A stretch of DNA of 64,000 nt from M3007 sp031425155 (lineage in GTDB: Bacteria > Bacteroidota > Bacteroidia > Chitinophagales > Saprospiraceae): assembly GCA_031425155.1 (NCBI GenBank), contig JANPIV010000058.1:45636-109635 (forward strand), given 5' to 3'. Position numbers and translations under genes: made by a program. This document shows, one piece after another, positions 42,179 to 51,392 of this stretch. The notes beneath the pieces are model-generated. The model made no database searches. It was not told the origin of the DNA and saw nothing but the letters and a program-made list of their open reading frames with translations. Numbering within the stretch: position 1 is the first letter of the stretch; each line of letters begins with the position of its first letter.

Positions 42179-42943
42179 ATGCACTTGAAATTATATATCT
42201 CGATTGGTCTGCTCTTTTGTTGTACGCTGCTCTCGGCGCAACGCTACCGCGAACACCCGCAACCAGAAGAAGCCCGCAACAAAGGTAAAGCGATTTTAGC
42301 CCATGTTTCTGTGGGAACTCACCTGCTGGGCGGCGATTTGGCCGACCGTTTCGGGCGGGATGGCGCGGTCGGGCTGGGTGCTGACTGGATAACTGCCAAC
42401 AACCTCATTTTTGGCCTGGAAGGAAGTTATTATTTTGGCAATCAGGTGAACGAAGACCCGCTGGCGATCCTACGCACTACGGAGGGCGATCTGATCGGCA
42501 ACGACCAACTGCTGGCCACCGTCGCCTTGCGGCAGCGCGGCTGGTATGCGGGCGGATTGATTGGCAAGTTGGTCACTTTCAATGATTCCCGCTCTGGTTT
42601 GCGCCTCACTTTGGGCGCAGGTATGACCCGGCACAAAATCCGGGTGCAGGACGAGCAAAGTGTGATGACGCAACTCACCGGCGACTACCTGAAAGGTTAT
42701 GATCGTCTGACCGGCGGGCTGGCCCTGCAGCAGTTCGTGGGTTGGCAAAACCTGGCTAAAAACCGCCGCGCCAACTGGATGATCGGCTTTGAATTCAATC
42801 AGGGTTTCACGAATAGTCTGCGTGATTGGGATTTTACCGAGCGTCGCAAACTGGATGGCAACCGCATAGACCTCCGCTTCGGTATCCGCGCCAGTTGGAC
42901 TATTCCGTTCTATATCGGCGGCGCGGAAAACATTTTTTATTGA
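42179..42943 (+). CDS. Putative outer-membrane beta-barrel protein
   Basis: A 254-residue exported protein. Signal peptide MHLKLYISIGLLFCCTLLSA; the mature part alternates short amphipathic strands (SVGTHLLGGDLADRF, NLIFGLEGSYYFGNQ, LRLTLGAGMTRHKIR, NWMIGFEFNQGFTNS) and ends with RFGIRASWTIPFYIGGAENI, which reads as a barrel of roughly 8-10 strands. No named family is recognised. It lies 9 nt before the Kdo transferase gene and is probably cotranscribed, so an envelope role is likely. Confidence 0.7.
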   Translation: MHLKLYISIGLLFCCTLLSAQRYREHPQPEEARNKGKAILAHVSVGTHLLGGDLADRFGRDGAVGLGADWITANNLIFGLEGSYYFGNQVNEDPLAILRTTEGDLIGNDQLLATVALRQRGWYAGGLIGKLVTFNDSRSGLRLTLGAGMTRHKIRVQDEQSVMTQLTGDYLKGYDRLTGGLALQQFVGWQNLAKNRRANWMIGFEFNQGFTNSLRDWDFTERRKLDGNRIDLRFGIRASWTIPFYIGGAENIFY

Positions 42944-42952
42944 TCCTGCCTC

Positions 42953-44239
42953 ATGGCTTTTCTTTATTCCCTCGGCGTTCGTCTGTACGTTTTTGGCGTA
43001 CATGTAGCCGCGCTTTTTATGCCAAAGGCCCAAAAATGGGTGGCGGGACGCCGTGACTGGCGCGCCCATTATCGGGCAAATTTCCAGAAAAAAAGCCGGG
43101 TGCTATGGGTACATACGGCCTCCCTGGGTGAGTTTGAGCAGGGTCGCCCGGTCATCGAGGCTTTTCGGGCCAGGTTTCCCGATTGGCAGGTGGTGCTGAC
43201 CTTCTTTTCGCCTTCCGGGTATGAAGTACGTCGCAACTATCCCCAGGCTGATTTTGTCGCTTATCTGCCCGCCGATACGCGCCGCAATGCCGCCGATTTT
43301 CTGGACATTATCCAGCCGGATGCCGCTATTTTCATTAAGTATGAATTTTGGTTTCACTACCTCGCCGCGCTCCGGCAGCGCAGCACCCCTACCCTATTGG
43401 TCTCGGCGTTGTTCCGTCCGGAGCAGCCTTTTTTTCAGCCCTGGGGTTACTTTTGGCGACGGGGTTTAAAAACCTTCACGCATTTTTTTGTGCAAAACGA
43501 CGAGTCGGCCCAGTTGCTGCAACGTGTGGGTTTGCAGAATGTAACGGTGGCGGGCGATACGCGGATTGATCGGGTGGTAGCATCCACAGCGTCGCCTGTA
43601 ATGGGAAAGAGCGGCATCGAGGTGGGGGAGGTAATGCGTCTTTTTCTTAGCGAAGCCCCCCCTAGCCTCACCCTAAAGGGCGGAGCTTTTATCATCGGCA
43701 GTTCCTGGGAAGCCGACGAAGCCGTGCTCAAACCATTCCTAATGAATGAGTTACAGAGCGGACACATTCGTAAAGTCATCATTGCGCCGCACGAGCCCTC
43801 CGAAAAAAACGTACAACGTTTAATGCACTACCCAAACGCAGTTCGCTATTCCCAGGCGACCCCAGAAACGTTGCGGGCGGCGCGTTTGCTGATTATTGAT
43901 AATGTGGGCATGCTGAATACACTGTACAGCTATGGCCATGTGGCGTACATTGGTGGCGGTTTTGGGTCTGGATTACATAATACTTTGGAACCCGCCGCTT
44001 TTGGATTGCCCATCATTTTTGGGCCGAAATACACCAAATTTGCTGAAGCGCGGGCGTTTGTAGAGCGGGGTGCGGCTTTTCCGATCCACCATTCGGCAGA
44101 ACTGTTGGCTGCGCTGCAACGCCTGGCCGATCCGGTTTTTTATCAAAATGCTTCGCAAGCGGCACGGGGTTTTTTGGAAGAAAATCGGGGCGCGACGGCG
44201 AAAGTGTTGTCTTTTCTGGAGCAAATAATAGGAAAATAA
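42953..44239 (+). CDS. waaA: 3-Deoxy-D-manno-octulosonic-acid (Kdo) transferase
   Basis: A 428-residue membrane-anchored glycosyltransferase that adds Kdo to lipid A. It has an N-terminal hydrophobic anchor, the N-domain motif HTASLGEFEQGRPVIEAFR with the catalytic Glu, FFSPSGYEVRRNY and a C-domain with VIIAPHEPSEKNVQRLM and GHVAYIGGGFGSGLHNTLEP, then ERGAAFPI. Length agrees with the family. It follows the putative outer-membrane protein with a 9-nt gap. Confidence 0.95.
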   Translation: MAFLYSLGVRLYVFGVHVAALFMPKAQKWVAGRRDWRAHYRANFQKKSRVLWVHTASLGEFEQGRPVIEAFRARFPDWQVVLTFFSPSGYEVRRNYPQADFVAYLPADTRRNAADFLDIIQPDAAIFIKYEFWFHYLAALRQRSTPTLLVSALFRPEQPFFQPWGYFWRRGLKTFTHFFVQNDESAQLLQRVGLQNVTVAGDTRIDRVVASTASPVMGKSGIEVGEVMRLFLSEAPPSLTLKGGAFIIGSSWEADEAVLKPFLMNELQSGHIRKVIIAPHEPSEKNVQRLMHYPNAVRYSQATPETLRAARLLIIDNVGMLNTLYSYGHVAYIGGGFGSGLHNTLEPAAFGLPIIFGPKYTKFAEARAFVERGAAFPIHHSAELLAALQRLADPVFYQNASQAARGFLEENRGATAKVLSFLEQIIGK

Positions 44240-44458
44240 ATTGGGCAGTTGTTGAAATTTAGTAAGCACGGCAACTTTTCACTATGAAATACTGTTTTAG
44301 CACCTGAAATTGGCCTCTCCGGCATTTTCATTTTAAAGTAAACATTTCATTTTCAACAAATTATTTTTATTGGCCTCGTTTTTTAGACAGGTCAATTTAG
44401 TACAAAAACCAACTTCTCAAAAGACTTTACTGGCCTGTTTTATTGGCCAAATCCAAGT

Positions 44459-46801
44459 ATGACTAAAAAAAAATATAGCGGCGACAAAAGGTTGTCTGCC
44501 CAGGCATTACAAATTGAAATCCTCAAGTTTCTGCTTGCCCATCCCAAAAAGAATTTCTCGGCCCGCCAGATCACACAAAGTCTGCGGGTGGATAACAATG
44601 CAGATTCTGCTGAACACGCCCTGCGCCAATTGGTGCAACTCGGTACGGTCATGGAACAAGACGGCGAACGCTTCGGCCTGGCCCTGGATCGGCTCACAAC
44701 CCGCTCGGACGAAGACGACGATCAGCCCGTTACGACCAAACCTTTTCCACGTACCGAACCAAAACTACGGGAACCACGCGGGGAGAAACCATCCCATGAC
44801 CGCGATGCCCGGCGCGTGAGCCTCACCACCACACATGGCCCCCGGAAAATGATCGAAGGCCGGGTGGATATGATTCGCACCGGCGCGGCTTATATCGTCA
44901 GCGAACTGCTTGATACGGACGTATATATCCATCAGAAACATCTTGGTGGAGCGATGCACGGCGATACCGTCCGGGCCTTACTTTTCTCTGCGCCGCCCGC
45001 CCGACGCAGCGGTATGACTCCTCGCAAACCCGAAGGCGAAATTGTGGCCGTGCTCAAACGCGCCAACGAATTCTTCATCGGCACCCTCAAACTCAATCGC
45101 AAATACGCCCTGTTCGTATCGGCCAACCCGAATGTGCAGACCGATGTATATATTCCATTGGAAGCCTGCGGCGAAGCCCAGGATGGCGATCACGTGGTGA
45201 TCCGCATTACCGATTGGCAGGAAGGTAAAGGCCGGCTGCCGATTGGCAAAGTGACCCAGGCACTGGGAAAAACCGGCGGCAGTAATTTTGAGATGAATAA
45301 AATCCTGATTGGTCAGGGTTTTGAACTGTCGCATTCCGATGAAGCCGAGCGGGAAGCAGCCGCGATTCCCGACACCATTTCGGAGCAGGAAATTGCCCGT
45401 CGGCGCGATTTCCGGGATACGCTGACTTTCACGATTGACCCGGAAGACGCCAAGGACTTTGATGATGCTTTGAGTATCAAGGAATTGGAAGATGGCAATC
45501 TGGAAATCGGGGTACACATCGCCGATGTGACGCATTATCTGAAACCGGACTCTTCGATTGACAGAGAGGCTTTCCATCGCAGCACTTCGGTATATCTGGT
45601 GGACCGGGTTTGCCCGATGTTGCCGGAAAAACTATCCAATCACCTGTGTTCGCTGGTGCCCCACGCAGACCGGCTGACTTTTTCGGCGGTGTTCACTTTT
45701 GATCCGAAAGGCAAGGTGGTGGCCCGTTGGTTTGGCAAAACGGTGATCCATTCGGCCCACCGCTTTTCCTACGAACAGGCGCAGACGATATTGGAGAAAA
45801 AACCTTCGGCAGCCCTGCGCGAACTGGAAATCTTTACTCAATTGGATTGGGCGATCAAAACAATGGATAAGATCGCCAAGAAAATGCGGGCGGAGCGCGA
45901 GAAAAACGGGGCCATTGGTTTCGAGACCGATGAGGTGCGTTTTCGTTTAGATGAAGATGGAACGCCGATTGAAGCCTATGTGAAAGAGCGCAAGGACAGC
46001 AACCTGCTGATCGAAGATTATATGTTGCTGGCCAATAAAGAGGTAGCACTGTACATCGAAAACAAGCAAAAAAATCAGGCGGAAATACCGTTTGTTTACC
46101 GGATACACGACCTGCCCGACGCCAGCAAAGTGGCTGATTTTGCGCGTTTTGCCGCGCAATTGGGTTTCCCGATGAAAGTGGATACGCCCAAGCAGATCGC
46201 CCAATCGTTCAACTCGCTGATGCGGGCCAGCCGCACAGACGACCGCCTGAAACTGCTGGAACCCTTGGCCATTCGCACGATGGCCAAAGCCGTCTATTCC
46301 ACCGATAATATCGGCCACTACGGACTGGGCTTTTCGCATTACAGCCACTTCACTTCGCCCATTCGTCGCTATTCCGACGTGCTGGCGCACCGTATTCTGG
46401 AGCGCAATCTGGATGGAAAAACCTATCGGGTGGACAAAAGTAAGTTGGAAGAACAGTGCAAACACGTGAGCCTGCAAGAGAAAAAAGCCGCCGATGCCGA
46501 GCGCGAAAGCATCAAATACAAACAGGTGGAATACATCAAATCGCGGGTAGGCCAAGTGTTTGAAGGCATCATCAGCGGTTTCCTGGAACGCGGATTTTTC
46601 GTGGAACTACCGGAATCAAAAGCCGAAGGTTTGGTAGAATTCAAATACCTGGCCGATACCTATACCCTCGAAGAAGGTAATCTGCAAGCACGGGGCCGCC
46701 GCTACAAGCGCATTTTGCGGATGGGCGACCGGGTACAGGTGAAAGTCACGGGTGCTGATCTGCAAAAACGGCAGATTGAAATGGAATTGATGGAAGAGTA
46801 A
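44459..46801 (+). CDS. rnr: Ribonuclease R
   Basis: A 780-residue 3'-5' exoribonuclease. An N-terminal winged helix (about 15-80; AQALQIEILKFLLAHPKKNF) precedes two OB cold-shock domains, the RNB domain with FTIDPEDAKDFDDALSIKEL (metal-binding aspartates) and GVHIADVTHYLKPDSSIDRE, the YRIHDLPD and SPIRRYSDVLAHRIL segments, and a C-terminal S1 domain (QVFEGIISGFLERGFFVELP). It degrades structured RNA and takes part in ribosome quality control. An ATG after poly-A (TGACTAAAAAAAA) starts it, followed by a terminator at 46832. Confidence 0.96.
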   Translation: MTKKKYSGDKRLSAQALQIEILKFLLAHPKKNFSARQITQSLRVDNNADSAEHALRQLVQLGTVMEQDGERFGLALDRLTTRSDEDDDQPVTTKPFPRTEPKLREPRGEKPSHDRDARRVSLTTTHGPRKMIEGRVDMIRTGAAYIVSELLDTDVYIHQKHLGGAMHGDTVRALLFSAPPARRSGMTPRKPEGEIVAVLKRANEFFIGTLKLNRKYALFVSANPNVQTDVYIPLEACGEAQDGDHVVIRITDWQEGKGRLPIGKVTQALGKTGGSNFEMNKILIGQGFELSHSDEAEREAAAIPDTISEQEIARRRDFRDTLTFTIDPEDAKDFDDALSIKELEDGNLEIGVHIADVTHYLKPDSSIDREAFHRSTSVYLVDRVCPMLPEKLSNHLCSLVPHADRLTFSAVFTFDPKGKVVARWFGKTVIHSAHRFSYEQAQTILEKKPSAALRELEIFTQLDWAIKTMDKIAKKMRAEREKNGAIGFETDEVRFRLDEDGTPIEAYVKERKDSNLLIEDYMLLANKEVALYIENKQKNQAEIPFVYRIHDLPDASKVADFARFAAQLGFPMKVDTPKQIAQSFNSLMRASRTDDRLKLLEPLAIRTMAKAVYSTDNIGHYGLGFSHYSHFTSPIRRYSDVLAHRILERNLDGKTYRVDKSKLEEQCKHVSLQEKKAADAERESIKYKQVEYIKSRVGQVFEGIISGFLERGFFVELPESKAEGLVEFKYLADTYTLEEGNLQARGRRYKRILRMGDRVQVKVTGADLQKRQIEMELMEE

Positions 46802-46831
46802 ACCCGGACACTAATTGCCAATAAAAAAACG

Positions 46832-46872
46832 AAGCCCCGCTTTCCGACGAATCGGAGGCGGGGCGTTGTTTT
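46832..46872 (+). terminator. Rho-independent terminator of rnr
   Basis: AAGCCCCGC (about 46832-46840) pairs with GCGGGGC (46858-46864), with inner pairing TCCGA / TCGGA, followed by GTTGTTTTT. Confidence 0.8.
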
Positions 46873-47274
46873 TCATAGTATGCTACGCGCTGTCTTAAAG
46901 GTTCATTAGTCGTGCGCGGTAAATCGGCTCAGGATTAAAAATTCGTAGTCGGTAACTCGTTTTGTATAATATTGTATCGGTATGGTCTGGCCTCGGTATT
47001 AAATTTCAAAAAGTCGTTTGGGTGAAAGTCGAAGTTTAAACGCAGGCTTTGCAAAAAGTCACTTTTGGGCCATTTCTTTTTTTCCATATTTTGGCGACAG
47101 GTGGCCTTTCAACGATATTATTTGAATAGCAACACTTTTTTCAATTTCATAAATCATTGACTGTCAGTGTGTTTTTTCAGTCACATCGTTTAAAAATATT
47201 TTTAAAAAATTTTTCAAACCTGCCTTTTTTTCGCGTCGCAAGCAGTTCCTTTGGCCACTAAACTTGTGCCGATC
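46873..47274. other. AT-rich intergenic region
   Basis: About 400 bp without a credible gene between the rnr terminator and the exported PLP enzyme. TAAACTTG at 47259-47266 is an imperfect -7 box close to the start. TGACTG and CAGTCA at 47159-47164 and 47180-47185 form a small inverted repeat. Nothing else is seen. Confidence 0.35.
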
Positions 47275-48540
47275 ATGCCGACCAACCGCCGCAGTTTTAT
47301 TCGCCAAAGTGCTACCCTGCTGGGCAGTCTGGCTTTGCACCAAAATATGGCCGCCGCCTTCCCGGCACTACAGTCCGTGGCACCGCCGATTGGCCCGGAA
47401 GATGATTTCTGGCGACAAATCCGCCTGGCTTTTTCCGCCAGCCCCAACATTATCAACCTCAACAATGGCGGCGTGAGCCCGACCCCACGTGCCGCACTGG
47501 ATGCGCTGGACTACTACAACCGAATGTGCAGCGAAGCCCCTTCGTACTATATGTGGCGCATTCTGGAATTCGACCGGGAGCCGCTGCGCGAAAATCTGGC
47601 CCACCTCGCGGGCGTACCTGCCGACGAAATTGCGATCAACCGCAACGCTACCGAAGCGCTGAACACCATCGTATTTGGCTTGCCGCTCCGGGCTGGCGAC
47701 GAGGTGGTGCTCTCCAAATACGACTATCCCAACATGATGAATGCCTGGAAACAACGCGAACAACGCGATGGTATCAAACTGGTGTGGATAGATACGCCGG
47801 ATCTGCCTTCGGAGGATGCTGATTACTTGATCAATGCTTATACTTCCAAATTTACGGCTAAAACCAAACTCGTTCACCTGACGCATATTATCAACTGGAA
47901 TGGACAAATCCTGCCGGTGCGTGCTATCGCGGATCGCGCCCATGCGCAGGGCATCGAGGTGCTGGTGGACGGGGCGCACTCGTTTGCGCTGCTGGATTAT
48001 CGTATTCCCGATCTGGGTTGCGACTATTGGGGCACGAGCCTGCATAAATGGCTCTGCGCACCCTACGGCAGCGGTTTGCTGTGGGTAAAAAAAGAGAAAA
48101 TAGCCGCGCTGTGGCCGTTGTTGAGCAACGACCAGCCGCAGGGCGACAATATCCGCAAGTTCGAGTCGCTCGGTACGCGCAGTTTTCCCATTGAAATGGC
48201 CATTGGTTATTCCCTGGATTTGCACAACCTGATCGGTACCCGGCGCAAACAGGAACGCCTGCATTTTCTAAAAAACTACTGGATGGAACAAGTGCGCGAC
48301 GTGCCGGGCATTCGTTTGCAAACCTCTTTGCATCCCAATTGGGGCTGCGCCATTGGCACTTTTGGTTTTAAAGACAAAAAGGCCAACGAGTTAGTCGGGC
48401 AGTTATTTGAAAAATGGAAAATCCATGCTACGGGCATTGAATGGGAAAAAACCAACGCCGTGCGGGTGACGCCCAATGTATATACTACGACCGAGGAACT
48501 GGATAAATTGGTGCGGGCGATTAAGAAACTGGGGGAATAA
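47275..48540 (+). CDS. Exported class-V aminotransferase-fold PLP enzyme
   Basis: A 421-residue protein. The start MPTNRRSFIRQSATLLGSLA carries a twin-arginine motif (NRRSFIRQ), so it is probably exported folded by the Tat system. The remainder is a fold-type-I PLP enzyme of the class-V group (cysteine desulfurase / isopenicillin-N epimerase-like): INLNNGGVSPTPRAALDAL, AINRNATEALNTIVFGLP, LVDGAHSFALLDYRIPDLGC and the PLP-Lys in YWGTSLHKWLCAPYGSGLLW. The ATG at 47275 is chosen so that the Tat motif is N-terminal. The substrate is unknown; cytosolic relatives act as epimerases or lyases. Confidence 0.87.
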   Translation: MPTNRRSFIRQSATLLGSLALHQNMAAAFPALQSVAPPIGPEDDFWRQIRLAFSASPNIINLNNGGVSPTPRAALDALDYYNRMCSEAPSYYMWRILEFDREPLRENLAHLAGVPADEIAINRNATEALNTIVFGLPLRAGDEVVLSKYDYPNMMNAWKQREQRDGIKLVWIDTPDLPSEDADYLINAYTSKFTAKTKLVHLTHIINWNGQILPVRAIADRAHAQGIEVLVDGAHSFALLDYRIPDLGCDYWGTSLHKWLCAPYGSGLLWVKKEKIAALWPLLSNDQPQGDNIRKFESLGTRSFPIEMAIGYSLDLHNLIGTRRKQERLHFLKNYWMEQVRDVPGIRLQTSLHPNWGCAIGTFGFKDKKANELVGQLFEKWKIHATGIEWEKTNAVRVTPNVYTTTEELDKLVRAIKKLGE

Positions 48541-48677
48541 GCAAGGCAAAACAAACTCCGGTATTTCCGACAACCTATTTGAAAATTAACAAGTTACGCT
48601 AAATTATTATTGACCAATCTGGCAGATGTACACCAGACTTTAAAAAACTGTATTTTTGCACGATAAAACATCTGTTT

Positions 48678-48923
48678 ATGTCGGCTACCGCACCATTATT
48701 GGGGTTTGAAGAAATCGCTGAGTTTATGGCGGAACTTGACCCTTCCCGGGTTATTAATCTTCAGCCATCTGCGCCCTTGCAAGCCCGGGTGCAAGAATTG
48801 ATTGAAAAGAAAAAAGATGCCGGGTTAACTTCTGAGGAGCAGCGAGAATTGGACCGCTATCTTACGCTGGAAAATCTTATTGCTTTGGCCAAAGCCCGTG
48901 CACGGCGGCGCATGGCCGCATGA
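48678..48923 (+). CDS. Small helical protein coupled to an HNH endonuclease gene
   Basis: An 81-residue, mostly helical protein: FEEIAEFMAELDPSRVINLQ, LQARVQELIEKKKDAGLTSE, EQRELDRYLTLENLIALAKA, ending in the basic RARRRMAA. It overlaps the HNH gene by 4 nt (ATGA). A perfect -7 box (TATTTTTG) lies at 48651-48658. I have met such small proteins upstream of HNH genes in Bacteroidota and cyanobacteria, but no function is assigned; an antitoxin-like or accessory role is inference from the coupling. Confidence 0.7.
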   Translation: MSATAPLLGFEEIAEFMAELDPSRVINLQPSAPLQARVQELIEKKKDAGLTSEEQRELDRYLTLENLIALAKARARRRMAA

Positions 48924-49339
48924 AAGGGCGTTATGTATCCGCTGTAATTCGTTCTGCTGTGGCCTCGCGAGCAGAGTTTCGATGTGAATATTGCCTTGTC
49001 GCAGAGATTGATCTGGTGTATATTTTTCAACTGGATCACATTATCAGTTTTAAACATGGTGGGAGTTCCGAAATACACAATCTCGCCTATGCCTGTTCAT
49101 TCTGCAATCAAGCCAAAGGTTCGGACTTGGGGACTTATTTGCCTGGCAGCAACCGCCTGATTCGCCTTTTTCACCCTCGACGTGATCGTTGGCGGCAACA
49201 TTTTACCATAGATGATGGAGAAATAATTGCATTGACCAAAATTGGTGCTGCAACAGTACAAGTATTGGAACTAAATCAACCTGATCGCATCTTACTCCGT
49301 AGAGAACTGATGGCAATAGGACATTATCCTCAGCATTAA
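48920..49339 (+). CDS. HNH endonuclease
   Basis: A 139-residue nuclease of the HNH/beta-beta-alpha-metal fold. The core is CEYC near residues 21-24, DHIISFKHGGSSEIHNLAYA with the catalytic His, and CSFCNQAKGSD forming the second half of a Zn-binding pair of CxxC knuckles. A C-terminal 70 residues (LFHPRRDRWRQHFTIDDGEI ... IGHYPQH) is typical of this stand-alone subgroup. It is expressed with the small helical protein just upstream. Whether it is a defence, mobile or repair nuclease is unknown. Confidence 0.9.
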   Translation: MKGRYVSAVIRSAVASRAEFRCEYCLVAEIDLVYIFQLDHIISFKHGGSSEIHNLAYACSFCNQAKGSDLGTYLPGSNRLIRLFHPRRDRWRQHFTIDDGEIIALTKIGAATVQVLELNQPDRILLRRELMAIGHYPQH

Positions 49340-49362
49340 CTAGTTTGCCGACTGAAAAATCC

Positions 49363-50139
49363 ATGCAACACATCACCTTTTCCATAGAAAACGCCGTCGC
49401 CCGCCTCACCTTCAATCGGCCCACGGTGTTCAATTCCATGCACCATGCCATGCGAATGGAAATCCTGACCGCGCTCGACACCTGTGCGGACGATCCCGCC
49501 ATCCGCGCCGTGTATATCACCGGCACGGGGCGAGCATTCTGTGCGGGCGAGGATTTGCAGGAAGTCACCGATCCGCAGGGGCCGTCGCTGGCGGAAATTA
49601 TCTCCACGGGTTACAATCCGATGGTGCTGAAAATCAGGCAGTTGGAGAAACCTGTGGTCTGTGCCGTAAATGGCGTGGCGGCCGGAGCAGGAGCCAATAT
49701 CGCTCTGGCGGCCGACATTACGGTGGCTACGGCTTCCGCCTCTTTTACCCAGGCTTTTTCCAAAATTGGCCTCATTCCCGACAGCGGTGGCACCTGGACG
49801 CTGCCGCGCCTCGTAGGGCCACAACGGGCCGCCGCGCTAATGATGCTTTCGGACAAAATTACCGCCACCGAAGCCGCCACGATGGGCATGATCTGGAAGG
49901 TGTTCCCGGACGAGAGCTTTGCCGCCGATAGCCTGCGCATCGCCGAGACGCTGGCGCAAATGCCGACCCGCGCCCTGGCCCTCACCAAACAGGCCCTTCG
50001 CCAATCTTTTAGCAACGATTTCGCCGCGCAACTGGCCGTAGAAGACGAACTGCAAACCAAAGCCAGCGAAAGCACCGACTATCGCGAGGGTGTGGCGGCT
50101 TTTCTGGAAAAAAGGAAGCCGGTTTTTGTAGGAAAGTGA
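49363..50139 (+). CDS. Enoyl-CoA hydratase/isomerase-family protein
   Basis: A 258-residue crotonase-fold enzyme. Motifs: FNRPTVFNSMHHAMRMEIL, YITGTGRAFCAGEDLQEVTD (oxyanion hole and acyl-CoA pocket), GVAAGAGANIALAADITVAT and FSKIGLIPDSGGTWTLPRLV with Asp and Ser in the position used by phenylacetate-pathway isomerases (PaaG-like). Most similar in pattern to 2-(1,2-epoxy-1,2-dihydrophenyl)acetyl-CoA isomerases, but no other phenylacetate gene is adjacent, so the function stays general. The ATG at 49363 is preferred to 49345. Confidence 0.9.
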   Translation: MQHITFSIENAVARLTFNRPTVFNSMHHAMRMEILTALDTCADDPAIRAVYITGTGRAFCAGEDLQEVTDPQGPSLAEIISTGYNPMVLKIRQLEKPVVCAVNGVAAGAGANIALAADITVATASASFTQAFSKIGLIPDSGGTWTLPRLVGPQRAAALMMLSDKITATEAATMGMIWKVFPDESFAADSLRIAETLAQMPTRALALTKQALRQSFSNDFAAQLAVEDELQTKASESTDYREGVAAFLEKRKPVFVGK

Positions 50140-50352
50140 AAATAAAAGGCAAAGGGCAAGAGGCAACGGAAACAAAAGGCAAATAAGCAAAAAATAAAGC
50201 CCTTGAACTGATGCGATTTGTCTTTTGCTCATTGCTCATTTGCTATTTTGCTTATTGCTTATTGCTTATTTGCCCATTGTCCATTGCCTTTTTCTTCTTT
50301 TTAGCGTCCTTTGCGGGCCTGCGTCTTCCCATCTGGCCGCAATCCCTGTTTC

Positions 50353-51183
50353 ATGCCCAATTGGCGACAAAAACTTAGCATTTTTCGTTCCAGCACACCT
50401 TCCCGCAAGGGTGATACCCGCCGGGTAGCGACGGTGTTGCTCATTCTTTTTGGCCTGGCTTTGGTGTTCAGCCGCGAACTGCGCTTTCGTTTTGTTTCGC
50501 TGCTGGAGTACCCGTTGCACTATAAAGAGTATAAACATTTTGGCATTCGGCTGCCAAATGGCTACACGGTGCATGGCATTGATGTGAGCCGCTATCAGCA
50601 GCGCGTGGATTGGGAACGGGTGAAGAAAATGAAAGTCGGTGGGATAAATATCACTTTTGCCTTTATCAAGGCAACCGAGGGCAGTTGGCAGGAAGACCGG
50701 GAATTTGCAGAAAACTGGACCAACGCGCGTAAACAAGGCATCATCCGGGGAGCTTACCACTTCTTTTTACCGAATATAAGTCCAAAAGACCAGGCGACCA
50801 AATTCATTCGCACTGTGCGCTTGCGTTCCGGCGATTTGCCGCCCGTAGTAGATGTGGAACAATCGTATGGGATGTCCAAAGCCCAGGTACAACGCTATAC
50901 CAAAGAGTTCCTGACTATTCTGGAAAAACACTATAAAATACGGCCTATTTTATACACCAACCGCGATTTTTATAAATTGTATTTTTGTGATAATGAGGAT
51001 TTTAACGATTACTATTTTTGGATTGCCCACTACTATGTGAATAAGCTCAGTATGCCTGGAGAAGAGGACTGGAATTTCTGGCAACACAGCGACCGGGGCA
51101 ACGTAAATGGTATCAATGAGCCCGTGGATTTTAATGTCTTCAATGGCGATAGCCTGGCTTTGCGGAAGTTATGTGTGCCGTAA
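50353..51183 (+). CDS. GH25 lysozyme-like muramidase, membrane-anchored
   Basis: A 276-residue protein that hydrolyses peptidoglycan glycan strands. A basic cytoplasmic start and a transmembrane helix (ATVLLILFGLALVFSREL, about 25-43) precede the GH25 domain: VHGIDVSRYQQRVDWERVKK (first catalytic Asp), FAFIKATEGSWQEDREFAEN, IRGAYHFFLPN, LPPVVDVEQSYG (second acidic pair) and YTNRDFYKLYF, closing with EPVDFNVFNGD. The ATG at 50353 is used because the upstream frame to 50311 lacks family character. Confidence 0.92.
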   Translation: MPNWRQKLSIFRSSTPSRKGDTRRVATVLLILFGLALVFSRELRFRFVSLLEYPLHYKEYKHFGIRLPNGYTVHGIDVSRYQQRVDWERVKKMKVGGINITFAFIKATEGSWQEDREFAENWTNARKQGIIRGAYHFFLPNISPKDQATKFIRTVRLRSGDLPPVVDVEQSYGMSKAQVQRYTKEFLTILEKHYKIRPILYTNRDFYKLYFCDNEDFNDYYFWIAHYYVNKLSMPGEEDWNFWQHSDRGNVNGINEPVDFNVFNGDSLALRKLCVP

Positions 51184-51269
51184 CACCGACTTTAGTCGGT
51201 TCGTCTGGTTTATAATACCGACTAAAGTCAGTTCATCTGACTTATAATACCGACTAAAGTCGGTGTTAC
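51183..51269. repeat. Three REP-like GACTNAAGTC palindromes
   Basis: ACACCGACTTTAGTCGGT (51183-51200), ACCGACTAAAGTCAGT (51217-51232) and ACCGACTAAAGTCGGTGTTA (51249-51268) lie in tandem after the GH25 stop, with TCGTCTGGTTTATAAT and TCATCTGACTTATAAT as spacers of the same length. First and last units are inverse copies. The core is shared with 40473-40614 and 37880-37899. Confidence 0.8.
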
Positions 51270-51334
51270 GGGTATTACAAGACAAATCAGCGTTAATGGC
51301 TACTTAATCCGCTAATCAGCTGGCGAACTCGCCT

Positions 51335-51342
51335 TACTTTTG
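51335..51342 (+). promoter_or_regulatory. -7 box TACTTTTG for the thioredoxin-like gene
   Basis: A perfect TAnnTTTG match 51 nt before the ATG at 51393. No TTG is found at the -33 distance. Confidence 0.4.
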
Positions 51343-51392
51343 GTCAGATTTCTCACCTTTCATTCGCTTTAAAAGTCTATTTTTAAACTATC

